A DNA stretch of 6,116 nucleotides. Origin: Clostridia bacterium. Lineage in GTDB: Bacteria > Bacillota > Clostridia > Christensenellales > Borkfalkiaceae. Every line of letters starts with the position of its first letter. Within the stretch, counting starts at the first letter, position 1. The position numbers and the translations under genes were made by a program. The stretch is taken from assembly GCA_021205485.1 (NCBI GenBank), contig JAJPXK010000048.1, positions 1 to 6,116 of the forward strand, read 5' to 3'. The notes beneath the pieces were generated by a model. That model worked only from the letters and a program-made list of their open reading frames with translations. It was not told the origin of the DNA and searched no databases. This document shows, piece after piece, positions 1-5,743 of the stretch.

Positions 1-6
1 CTATTT

Positions 7-51
7 AAATAGCCGCCAGACGTTTCCAATTATACAGGCGGCTATTTTTTT
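7..51 (+). terminator. Intrinsic terminator, possibly bidirectional
   Basis: A perfect 11-bp inverted repeat (7-17 AAATAGCCGCC, 37-47 GGCGGCTATTT) encloses a 19-nt loop. On the plus strand the second arm runs into seven T residues (45-51), the classical layout for a rightward transcript, so a plus-strand gene probably ends just left of the window. On the minus strand the same hairpin lies 36 nt or more past the spoIVFB stop. It is followed there only by TATTTAAATAG, part of it inside the stem, so it may also end the spoIVF transcript, less efficiently. No other terminator for spoIVFB is visible in the window. Confidence 0.8.
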
Positions 52-86
52 ATGTAATGAATTACTATCTTTTACGTTTTTAATAT

Positions 87-878
87 TTATACAAACACCT
101 TGTCGTATAATCCGCAGGAGGCGAAGCCTTCGTAAAGTTCGTCCTGCGTCATCTCCTCCCCGCTTTCAAGCCGCAAAATAAGATATTTTTTATCGTCTAA
201 AAGCGATATGGCTTTGCGATAGGTAAGCTCGCCCGAAACCAATACATACTTTACCTCAAGCCCCCTTTTAAGCTTATCTGCCGTAGCGAAATTGATTTTT
301 GAAGCGTTAACGGGCCTTTCAAACAGAGACAATATCAAAAACAAAGCGAAAGACAAAACGCTTAAATTAATAGTTGTAATTACGGTTATCACAATTAACG
401 CGACAGATACCAATATTGTTGTAATATATAAAATTACAACTGTAATTTTTTGCGAAAAAACCTTCAAAAGCAGGCATTTTGCCGCCCTTCCTCCGTCCAA
501 AGGATAGCAAGGCAGTAAATTTATGGCGAGCATTACAACATTTGCCTGCATTATCGTATCAGTGTAGGCGTACGTTAAGGGGAAGAACCACCAGATGGCT
601 GTAATAAATATACATACAACAAAATTCACTGCGGGGCCCGCGAGCGACAGGCGTATTTCGTCGGACAGAGATATCCCCTCTAAATTGCACACAGCGGCCG
701 CCCCGTATGGCATGAGCTTTACCTTGTCGCAGACAAAGCCTAATCTTTTAGCATAAAAAATATGACCGCACTCGTGCATGAGCGCGGTCAGCGTGTATAT
801 TAAAAATATAGGAAGTCCGCCGAATATAGCGCTGAATATCCCCGCGGCCGCAAACATCGGATGTATGGTAATTTTCAC
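87..878 (-). CDS. spoIVFB: SpoIVFB-type intramembrane metalloprotease (M50 / site-2 protease family)
   Basis: This is a 263-residue polytopic membrane zinc protease. Three M50 signatures are visible: HECGH at 35-39 in the first membrane segment (two zinc ligands plus catalytic Glu36), AGPAVN at 80-85, and NLLPCYPLDGGR at 120-131, whose Asp128 should be the third ligand. Hydrophobic segments lie near 10-34, 80-99, 108-124, 145-167 and 171-187. The last ~60 residues are soluble and occupy the place of the CBS-like tail of SpoIVFB. B. subtilis SpoIVFB is slightly longer (about 288 residues). The known role of the family is mother-cell cleavage of pro-sigma-K at the outer forespore membrane. The start is GTG at 878-876, overlapping the spoIVFA stop as GTGA. 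No strong ribosome binding site precedes it, which implies translational coupling. Other short M50 proteases share these motifs, but the SpoIVFA-like neighbour favours SpoIVFB. The substrate is inferred, not seen. Confidence 0.88.
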   Translation of the reverse strand: MKITIHPMFAAAGIFSAIFGGLPIFLIYTLTALMHECGHIFYAKRLGFVCDKVKLMPYGAAAVCNLEGISLSDEIRLSLAGPAVNFVVCIFITAIWWFFPLTYAYTDTIMQANVVMLAINLLPCYPLDGGRAAKCLLLKVFSQKITVVILYITTILVSVALIVITVITTINLSVLSFALFLILSLFERPVNASKINFATADKLKRGLEVKYVLVSGELTYRKAISLLDDKKYLILRLESGEEMTQDELYEGFASCGLYDKVFV

Positions 879-1615
879 GAATTCCAGACGGGCAGGGCGC
901 CGCTTAAAGTATAGCAGTTTAAAAGTTCGCCGCCGTTATACATAGATACGCTCACCTCGCCGCTTCCGTCGGTGTAGCCTACGGGAATATTGCCCTTCAC
1001 GCTTTCGCCCTGCGAATAATACACCGCGCTGAGCCCCGTAATAACGCTTGTAAACGCCGAGGTATGTTCCACCTTTACCGTATACAGGCCGGCAGTGTTC
1101 TGCGTAACCGAAGCCACCGTTCCGTCGCATACGGGGTACACGCAGCAATCGGCCGTAAAGGTTATTACGCCCTCCGCGCTTACGGAAACTTCTGCATCGG
1201 CGAGGTCTGACACCACAGAAACAAGCTGAAACTCTGAATAAGAGGCCTCGGCGGTCGTCTCAGCCGACAAAGATTTTATAAAGGTGTTTATAACGCTGTT
1301 CGCCATAAATACGTTGGTAAGGAATATACCTACCGCCAGAAGGCAGGCCGCTACAATCTCGGCCACAAGAATTTTGCCCGCCCTGTCGCTTATCGTCGCG
1401 GCGAAGGCCTTTTTGCCCTCTTCCTTAGGCGGTACGGACAAATCTTCGGCGAAAACATAGTCGCCGAGGCGTTCGTTTACGCTGTCTACCACCTGTTCTT
1501 TGAGTTCTTCGTCATCCCTCGCATTTTTACGTTTGAATAGATTTTTCTTTTTTACCACGCTGACGGTGCTGACGGGCACTTCGAGCATCTGCGCGTATTC
1601 CAGTTCATCGTTCAT
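875..1615 (-). CDS. spoIVFA: SpoIVFA-like membrane-anchored protein with degenerate M23/LytM domain
   Basis: This is a 246-residue bitopic protein. It has a charged cytoplasmic N-terminus (1-80) with a basic KKKNLFKRK patch at 22-30. A single hydrophobic helix follows at about 82-104, then a linker, then a C-terminal domain (159-244) with the beta-rich outline of M23/LytM peptidases (YPVCDGTVASV at 160-170, QGESVKGNIPVGYTDGSG at 202-219). The expected Y-x-H-L and H-L-H zinc-ligand segments are replaced by ITGLSA (192-197) and VSVSMY (221-226), so it should not be an active peptidase. SpoIVFA of B. subtilis (264 residues, one membrane helix, inactive LytM domain) tethers and regulates SpoIVFB. 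The size, topology and overlap with the protease gene fit that role. Another M23-like sporulation scaffold such as SpoIIQ is the alternative, but context disfavours it. The start is well set: GGAGG at 1627-1623 lies 7 nt before the ATG. A separate promoter is implied by the rarA terminator upstream. Confidence 0.75.
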   Translation of the reverse strand: MNDELEYAQMLEVPVSTVSVVKKKNLFKRKNARDDEELKEQVVDSVNERLGDYVFAEDLSVPPKEEGKKAFAATISDRAGKILVAEIVAACLLAVGIFLTNVFMANSVINTFIKSLSAETTAEASYSEFQLVSVVSDLADAEVSVSAEGVITFTADCCVYPVCDGTVASVTQNTAGLYTVKVEHTSAFTSVITGLSAVYYSQGESVKGNIPVGYTDGSGEVSVSMYNGGELLNCYTLSGALPVWNS

Positions 1616-1622
1616 AAATCTG

Positions 1623-1627
1623 CCTCC
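1623..1627 (-). promoter_or_regulatory. Ribosome binding site of spoIVFA
   Basis: A perfect GGAGG lies 7 nt upstream of the ATG at 1615-1613. It is the strongest Shine-Dalgarno sequence in the window. It fixes the spoIVFA start and would drive translation of the coupled spoIVFB as well. Confidence 0.85.
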
Positions 1628-1710
1628 GCATTTTGATTTTAATCTAATTTATGCTTTGCAAGGCTTTGGTAGAACGGGCGTAAACTTAAAATTATTGTCG
1701 TAAAAAGTCC

Positions 1711-1741
1711 ATAATAAAAGATCCGCCGTAAAGCGGACCTT
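1711..1741 (-). terminator. Intrinsic terminator of the patatin-rarA transcript
   Basis: Read on the minus strand, a 9-bp stem (AAGGTCCGC, loop TTTACG, GCGGATCTT; one G-T wobble) begins 4 nt after the rarA stop and runs into TTTTATTAT. The arms are plus-strand 1733-1741 and 1718-1726, with the loop at 1727-1732. It separates rarA from the spoIVF pair, so spoIVFA needs its own promoter in 1616-1710. Confidence 0.85.
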
Positions 1742-1745
1742 ATCT

Positions 1746-3053
1746 TTATTCCTTGCCTTTATCCTTGCGGATTTGTTTTACCGTCTTTTCGTAGCCGTTG
1801 TCTGTAGGAGTGTAGTAAACCCTGCCCTTCAGCCTGTCGGGCAGGTATTGCTGTTCTACCCAGCCGCCGTAGTTATGCGGGTACTTGTAGTTTTTTGACT
1901 GAGCCTTTGCCTCTTTATCTCCGTAAGAATTGTCCTTTAAGTACGGCGGAACGCCGTCGTCGTCGCGGACTTCTTTGGCGTCTTTTACAGCAGCATGGTA
2001 AGCTGAGCAAGCGGCGTTGCTTTTAGGCGCCTCGCACACATAAACTATGGCGTTTGAAAGGGGAATAAGCCCCTCGGGGTAGCCAATTTTTTCCAGGGCG
2101 TACATCGCCGAAGCCGCCACAACCAGAGCCTGAGGGTCGGCCATGCCTACGTCTTCAGACGAATGCACCACCAGCCTTCTCGCCACTATCATAGGGTCGC
2201 AGCCGCCCTCTATAAGCCTCATCGCGTAGTACAGCGCCGCATCGGAATCGCTCCCCCGCAGCGACTTGCAAAATGCCGAAAGATAATCGTAAAAATCGTC
2301 TTTATTATAAGAAAGAGCCTTCTGCTGTATAGACTGTTCGGCGTCGGCGAGCGTCACCTTTATAGTACCGTCGGCCTGCGGCGAGGTAGTCAGAACGGCG
2401 AGCTCCAAAGCGTTGTAGGCCGAACGCAGATCCCCGCCCGACATCAAAGCTATGTGTTTTACCGCCTCCCCGTCAACATCGGTCTTATACGCGCCTAAAC
2501 CTTTGCGTTTATCCTTTAAAGCCTTGCGCAAAGCGCCCTCGATATCCTCAACGGAAAGGCGTTTAAACTCAAAAACGCGGCAGCGGGAAACTATGGCGGG
2601 CGTCATTGAAGCGTAGGGATTTTCGGTAGTTGAGCCTATAAAAATCACCGTTCCCTGCTCTATCGCGGGCAGCAGACTGTCTGACTGCGTTTTGTTGAAG
2701 CGGTGGCACTCGTCAAGCATAAGATATGTGCGTTTGCCGTACATCTTAAGGGTGTTTTTCGCGTCCTCCACCGCCTTTTTAACGTCGGCTACGCCCGCCT
2801 GAACGGCGTTGAGGCGGATAAATTCGCCGTGCGTCGTAGACGCTATAATATTCGCGAGCGTGGTCTTGCCCGTACCGGGAGGGCCGTAAAATATGCAGCT
2901 TCCAAGCCTGTCAAGCGATATGGCCCGCCTTAAAAGGCTGCCTTCCGCCACTATGTGCTGTTGGCCGATAAATTCGTTTAAGTTGTTTGGCCGCATACGC
3001 TCGGCAAGCGGTTTAGCCCGCTCTTCGTTGCCGTTTAAATCGAATAGATCCAT
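1746..3053 (-). CDS. rarA: Replication-associated recombination protein A (RarA/MgsA, AAA+ ATPase)
   Basis: This is a 435-residue cytoplasmic AAA+ ATPase of the RarA/MgsA/WRNIP1 family, known to form tetramers and act at stalled replication forks. Visible motifs in order are the family N-terminus MDLFD, P-L-A-E-R-M-R-P (15-22), I-G-Q-Q-H (29-33), Walker A GPPGTGKT (57-64), Walker B LMLDECHRFNK (111-121), sensor 1 STTENP (141-146) and the arginine-finger segment SRC (156-158). The C-terminal half has the family signatures HSSEDVGMADP and, near the end, YPHNYGGWVEQQYLPD. Length is typical. The Walker B box has Cys where many relatives have Ile. The start is bounded: the in-frame codon five triplets upstream is the TGA of the patatin gene, and only this ATG lies between. 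No Shine-Dalgarno sits at normal distance (AGAGG is 17 nt away, inside the patatin gene), so translation probably depends on reinitiation after that gene. A terminator follows directly. Confidence 0.95.
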   Translation of the reverse strand: MDLFDLNGNEERAKPLAERMRPNNLNEFIGQQHIVAEGSLLRRAISLDRLGSCIFYGPPGTGKTTLANIIASTTHGEFIRLNAVQAGVADVKKAVEDAKNTLKMYGKRTYLMLDECHRFNKTQSDSLLPAIEQGTVIFIGSTTENPYASMTPAIVSRCRVFEFKRLSVEDIEGALRKALKDKRKGLGAYKTDVDGEAVKHIALMSGGDLRSAYNALELAVLTTSPQADGTIKVTLADAEQSIQQKALSYNKDDFYDYLSAFCKSLRGSDSDAALYYAMRLIEGGCDPMIVARRLVVHSSEDVGMADPQALVVAASAMYALEKIGYPEGLIPLSNAIVYVCEAPKSNAACSAYHAAVKDAKEVRDDDGVPPYLKDNSYGDKEAKAQSKNYKYPHNYGGWVEQQYLPDRLKGRVYYTPTDNGYEKTVKQIRKDKGKE

Positions 3054-3065
3054 AATGGTACGGGG

Positions 3066-3860
3066 TCAATCCTCTAAAAGTTTTTTAATTTCGTCCATAT
3101 GCGCCTTGGTTATATCGTACCCTTCGGCGTAAGCCTTGTCAAGATTTTTTACGGCGTACTGGCTCATATCCTTCATCTCGGGGGCGAGCATCAGGTCGCA
3201 GGGGTAGTCTGGCGAACTGCGTTCTTTCGCCGTGTTTACGCTGTCTACGATATCGAATACCCTTGTGATTTTAGCTATAAGGTTAGGTACCTTTGTTACT
3301 GGCTCGTCGGCGTTTTTTATCGCGTCTATGCCGATAACGACGTCGGCCCCTAAAGCTTTAGCCTGCCTTACGGGCACGCGGCACAGCACTCCGCCGTCGA
3401 CAAGCAGCATATCGCCGTACTGAACGGGGCGGAACACAGCGGGTATGCTCGCCGAGGCCTGCACGGCCGTAGCCACGCTGCCTTCTTCCATAATTATAAG
3501 CTTGCCCGAATACAGGTCTACCGCCGTACAGTTGAATGGAATCTTCAAATCGGAAAACTGCATTCCGCCGATGTACTGCAGAAAGAGTTTCTGCAGCTTT
3601 TTGCTGCGTAAAATGGAAAGCCTTGTGTACGGAGCGACGTCTACGTCTACAAGGTCAGAAAGTTTTAATTTCAACACAACGTCGCGTATGGTGTCTATGT
3701 CTATCCCGCAGGCGTAACAGCCGCCTACCACGGCGCCCATCGATGTGCCTGAGATGCAATAGGGGGTAATCCCCTCCTCTTCCAGGGCTTTGATGACGCC
3801 TATGTGAGCGACGCCCCTCGCCCCGCCTCCGCCTAAGGCGAGCCCTAATTTTTTACTCAT
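3066..3860 (-). CDS. Patatin-like phospholipase, YlbK/RssA family
   Basis: This is a 264-residue soluble protein with a complete patatin Ser-Asp dyad fold. The oxyanion-hole loop GGGGARG is at 10-16, the nucleophile elbow GTSMG at 38-42 (Ser40), the A-V-D-L-Y-S-G strand at 113-119, and the catalytic Asp155 in DGG (155-157). The family hydrolyses lipid acyl esters; the substrate of the small bacterial YlbK/RssA branch is not established. No signal peptide or membrane helix is seen. The start is chosen as ATG 3860-3858 because AGGTG (3871-3867) sits 6 nt upstream. A GTG three codons earlier (3869) gives a 267-residue reading, but it is part of that ribosome binding site. The gene is divergent from ylbJ across 31 nt and precedes rarA by 12 nt. 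From memory, B. subtilis ylbK also neighbours ylbJ, which supports a YlbK assignment. I leave the symbol blank because the family has many paralogues. Confidence 0.88.
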   Translation of the reverse strand: MSKKLGLALGGGGARGVAHIGVIKALEEEGITPYCISGTSMGAVVGGCYACGIDIDTIRDVVLKLKLSDLVDVDVAPYTRLSILRSKKLQKLFLQYIGGMQFSDLKIPFNCTAVDLYSGKLIIMEEGSVATAVQASASIPAVFRPVQYGDMLLVDGGVLCRVPVRQAKALGADVVIGIDAIKNADEPVTKVPNLIAKITRVFDIVDSVNTAKERSSPDYPCDLMLAPEMKDMSQYAVKNLDKAYAEGYDITKAHMDEIKKLLED

Positions 3861-3885
3861 TTTTTTCACCTATAAATAATAAAAT
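3857..3885 (+). promoter_or_regulatory. Candidate sigma-E-type promoter for ylbJ
   Basis: TCATTTT (3857-3863) matches 6 of 7 positions of the sigma-E -35 consensus KMATATT. After a 14-nt spacer, AATAAAAT (3878-3885) matches 6 of 8 of the -10 consensus CATACAMT. Spacing is right for mother-cell sigma-E, and B. subtilis ylbJ belongs to the sigma-E regulon. The -35 lies across the start codon of the opposing patatin gene. Matches were counted by eye in AT-rich DNA, where chance hits are common. Confidence 0.35.
3867..3871 (-). promoter_or_regulatory. Ribosome binding site deciding the patatin start
   Basis: On the minus strand AGGTG is followed by six A residues and then ATG (3860-3858). The GTG inside this motif is in frame and could be taken as the start, but it would then have no Shine-Dalgarno of its own. 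The motif therefore favours the ATG. Confidence 0.7.
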
Positions 3886-3886
3886 C

Positions 3887-3894
3887 TATGTATG
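3887..3894 (-). promoter_or_regulatory. Possible -10 element for the patatin-rarA transcript
   Basis: Read on the minus strand, CATACATA resembles a sigma-E -10 box (first six positions identical to CATACAMT) and would start transcription a few bases before the patatin ribosome binding site. Only a poor -35 can be found 13-15 nt upstream. It overlaps the ylbJ start codon (3892-3894). It is listed because the patatin promoter must lie in or beside this 31-nt gap. Confidence 0.2.
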
Positions 3895-4842
3895 ACAACT
3901 AAGATTGTACATAAAACCAAATATATTTTGCTCGCGGCCCTGCTGACAGCGTACGCCGCGATGCTTATTTTATATCCCGAAAAGTATATAGCGGCAAGCC
4001 TTGACGGTTTAAAACTATGGGCGGTATGCGTTGTGCCCTCGCTGTTCCCGTTTATGGTTATATGCGCCGTATTTACAAATACCGGCATAGCTTACAAAGC
4101 TTCCCTTCCGCTTGCAAAAATTATGAAAAAACTTAAACTGCCCGCGGTATCGGCCGCAGCGTTTATAATGAGCGCAATGTCGGGATATCCCGCGGGGAGC
4201 CGGATTTTAAGCGAATTTTATATAAACGGCAGCATAGACTCCCGCGGCGTAAAAAAACTCGCCTGCCTGTGTTCCACTACCGGGCCTCTTTTTGCTATAG
4301 GCGCGGCAGGGGTAAACATGTTCGGCGACAATATCGCGGGGGTAAAACTGTTTTTGGCTCACATAATTTCGGTGCTCGCGGCAGGCCTGGCGTTTTCGTT
4401 TTTTTGTAAAGAGGGGCAAAGCGACAGCCTGCCTCCCGTTTTAAAAACCGACGTCGTAAAAGAGAGTTTTTACGGCTCGGTTGCCGCCATTCTTACGGCG
4501 GGGGCGTTTATCGTGTTTTTTTACACAGCCGCGCGGGCCGCGGACGACCTGAATATATTATTCCCTTTAAAACAATTTATAAGCCTTTTTTCTGGCGCCG
4601 ACTTAGCCGACGCGGTGTGCGTAGGGCTTATTGAAATGACGGGAGGCTGCGCCGCCGCGGCAAAGACGGGCGACGCCCTGGCCCTGCCTTTTGCGGGATT
4701 TATGATAACGTTCGGCGGCGTTTGCATTATAATGCAGCAGCTTTGCTACCTTATCCCCGCGGGAGTAAAGCCCGCCGTATTTATATTGCAAAAATTTTTA
4801 CAGGGCGTTTTATGCTTCTGGATACTGTTTTTTATAGGGTAA
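3892..4842 (+). CDS. ylbJ: YlbJ-like sporulation integral membrane protein (nucleoside-recognition/Gate domain family)
   Basis: This is a 316-residue very hydrophobic protein with about eight membrane segments, starting at 10-29. Features shared with YlbJ are the G-L-K-L-W...V-P-S-L-F-P-F stretch (39-54), S-G-Y-P-A-G (97-102), S-T-T-G-P-L-F (128-134), a second-half Gate-like segment (190-213), G-L-I-E-M-T-G-G (245-252) and T-F-G-G (273-276). Segments 40-135 and 190-282 look like two related halves. B. subtilis YlbJ (about 400 residues) is a sigma-E-dependent protein needed for resistant spores; this one is some 90 residues shorter but shows no break. Its transported substrate, if any, is unknown. 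The start is forced: an in-frame TAA at 3880-3882 lies nine bases upstream and this is the first ATG in frame. No ribosome binding site precedes it. It is the only rightward gene here. A generic nucleoside-recognition protein is the alternative. Confidence 0.8.
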   Translation: MTTKIVHKTKYILLAALLTAYAAMLILYPEKYIAASLDGLKLWAVCVVPSLFPFMVICAVFTNTGIAYKASLPLAKIMKKLKLPAVSAAAFIMSAMSGYPAGSRILSEFYINGSIDSRGVKKLACLCSTTGPLFAIGAAGVNMFGDNIAGVKLFLAHIISVLAAGLAFSFFCKEGQSDSLPPVLKTDVVKESFYGSVAAILTAGAFIVFFYTAARAADDLNILFPLKQFISLFSGADLADAVCVGLIEMTGGCAAAAKTGDALALPFAGFMITFGGVCIIMQQLCYLIPAGVKPAVFILQKFLQGVLCFWILFFIG

Positions 4843-4843
4843 A

Positions 4844-4904
4844 TATTCTTTATAGAATAAACGTATTGTTTTAAACAACTATTCTGCCGTTCCCTCAAGG
4901 GGAA
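4844..4904. other. Convergent spacer with three small inverted repeats, no clear terminator
   Basis: The 83-nt gap between the ylbJ and pheA stops holds TATTCT-TTAT-AGAATA (4844-4859), the near-palindrome TTGTTTTAAACAA (4866-4878), and TTCCC-TCAAG-GGGAA (4890-4904). A further TATTCT at 4880-4885 can pair with AGAATA of the first hairpin. Each stem is only 5-6 bp and none is followed by a good U-tract on either strand, so I do not call an intrinsic terminator, although both flanking genes need one. Confidence 0.5.
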
Positions 4905-4925
4905 GCCATTAAGACAGCATCGCCG

Positions 4926-5726
4926 TCAATAACACCCTAACACTCTGAAAGAATTGGTGGCGTTTTTAAGTTCATTAAGGGCTTTTTGAGTTGCCATAGA
5001 CGAATAGTCGGCCTCAAGCTCGATAAAAAAGCGGTACTCGCCTACCTTGTCTTTTATAGGGCGGGATTCTATTTCGGCCATATTTAAGTTATAGCTGTAA
5101 ATTATATTCAAAAGCTTTAAAAGTCCGCCCGGAACGTTAGGGCAAGTAAGCGATATAAACACCTTGGTTGAGACAAAACCTTCGGGTATGCCGCCCTTTA
5201 CCACCTTTAAAAAGTGTGTGTAGTTGTTTTTTTCGTCGGAAATGCACTCGTCCGACATATCCAGCCCCTCGCGTACGCACTGCGCGCCGGCTATGGCCGC
5301 CTCCGCTTCGGACTTTATCTTATCCAGCGCCCCCGAAGTGGAATCAGCGGCTACGGTAACGGCGTAGGGGTAATTTTTTGCGATAAACGCCGAACACTGG
5401 TCCAGGGCCTGCGTATGCGAATATATGCGGTTTACCTTGGATTTATCCGCCCCCGCGAGGGTGAAAAACCTGTGGTCTATCTTTACCGTATATTCGCTTA
5501 CGGCGCACAGTTCTTCGTGCATCTGCAGAAGGTCTATATTCTGGCGCACGGCGCCGTTTATTGTGTTTTCTATAGGCAGCACCGCCGCCTGCGTTTCGCC
5601 CGACAACAGGGCGTTGACGGTAAGATGGAAATTTGCGTAAGGTATCAGCTCGGCCTCTTTGCACATCGCCCTCGCAGCAATCTCGCAGTAGCTGCCTGCG
5701 GGGCCTAAATATCCTGCTTTCGTCAT
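4926..5726 (-). CDS. pheA: Prephenate dehydratase with C-terminal ACT regulatory domain
   Basis: This 266-residue cytoplasmic enzyme converts prephenate to phenylpyruvate with loss of water and CO2, in phenylalanine synthesis. The catalytic domain (about 3-176) shows GPAGSY at 8-13, P-I-E-N-T-I-N-G-A-V at 51-60, S-H-T-Q-A-L-D-Q-C at 103-111, and N-N-Y-T-H-F at 167-172 in the place of the usual N-x-T-R-F. The essential Thr (170) is kept while the Arg is His171. The ACT domain (about 188-262) has P-G-G-L-L-K-L-L (199-206) and the phenylalanine-binding E-S-R-P (220-223), so feedback inhibition by phenylalanine is expected. There is no chorismate mutase domain, so this is the monofunctional type. 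The start ATG is supported by AAGGG (5738-5734) 7 nt upstream. It follows the DAHP synthase gene by 17 nt and is probably co-transcribed with it. Confidence 0.95.
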   Translation of the reverse strand: MTKAGYLGPAGSYCEIAARAMCKEAELIPYANFHLTVNALLSGETQAAVLPIENTINGAVRQNIDLLQMHEELCAVSEYTVKIDHRFFTLAGADKSKVNRIYSHTQALDQCSAFIAKNYPYAVTVAADSTSGALDKIKSEAEAAIAGAQCVREGLDMSDECISDEKNNYTHFLKVVKGGIPEGFVSTKVFISLTCPNVPGGLLKLLNIIYSYNLNMAEIESRPIKDKVGEYRFFIELEADYSSMATQKALNELKNATNSFRVLGCY

Positions 5727-5743
5727 TTTCTCACCCTTAAAAA

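Noticed and set aside
361..440. AT-rich, imperfectly repetitive stretch in spoIVFB as a regulatory or repeat element
   Set aside because: It encodes consecutive Ile/Val/Thr residues of a membrane segment; the repetition follows from codon composition.
292..507. Plus-strand reading frame of 71 codons inside spoIVFB
   Set aside because: It is antisense to a well-supported membrane protease and has no family resemblance or ribosome binding site. The same holds for the other plus-strand frames at 1500-1703, 2163-2498, 2703-3353, 3445-3769 and 5168-5708, and for the minus-strand frames inside ylbJ.
936..1148. Minus-strand frame of 70 codons within spoIVFA
   Set aside because: It overlaps the supported gene in another frame, is arginine-rich as expected of an out-of-frame reading of GC-rich codons, and has no motif.
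1646..1653. CATAAATT on the minus strand as a sigma-E -10 for spoIVFA
   Set aside because: The -10 matches 6 of 8 positions and the position is plausible, but no acceptable -35 exists at 13-15 nt, so it is too weak to list as a promoter.
2690..2725. RarA Walker B box D-E-C-H instead of D-E-I-H as a defect
   Set aside because: Asp114 and Glu115, the functional residues, are intact, and I recall D-E-C-H in other clostridial RarA proteins, so it is probably a subfamily trait.
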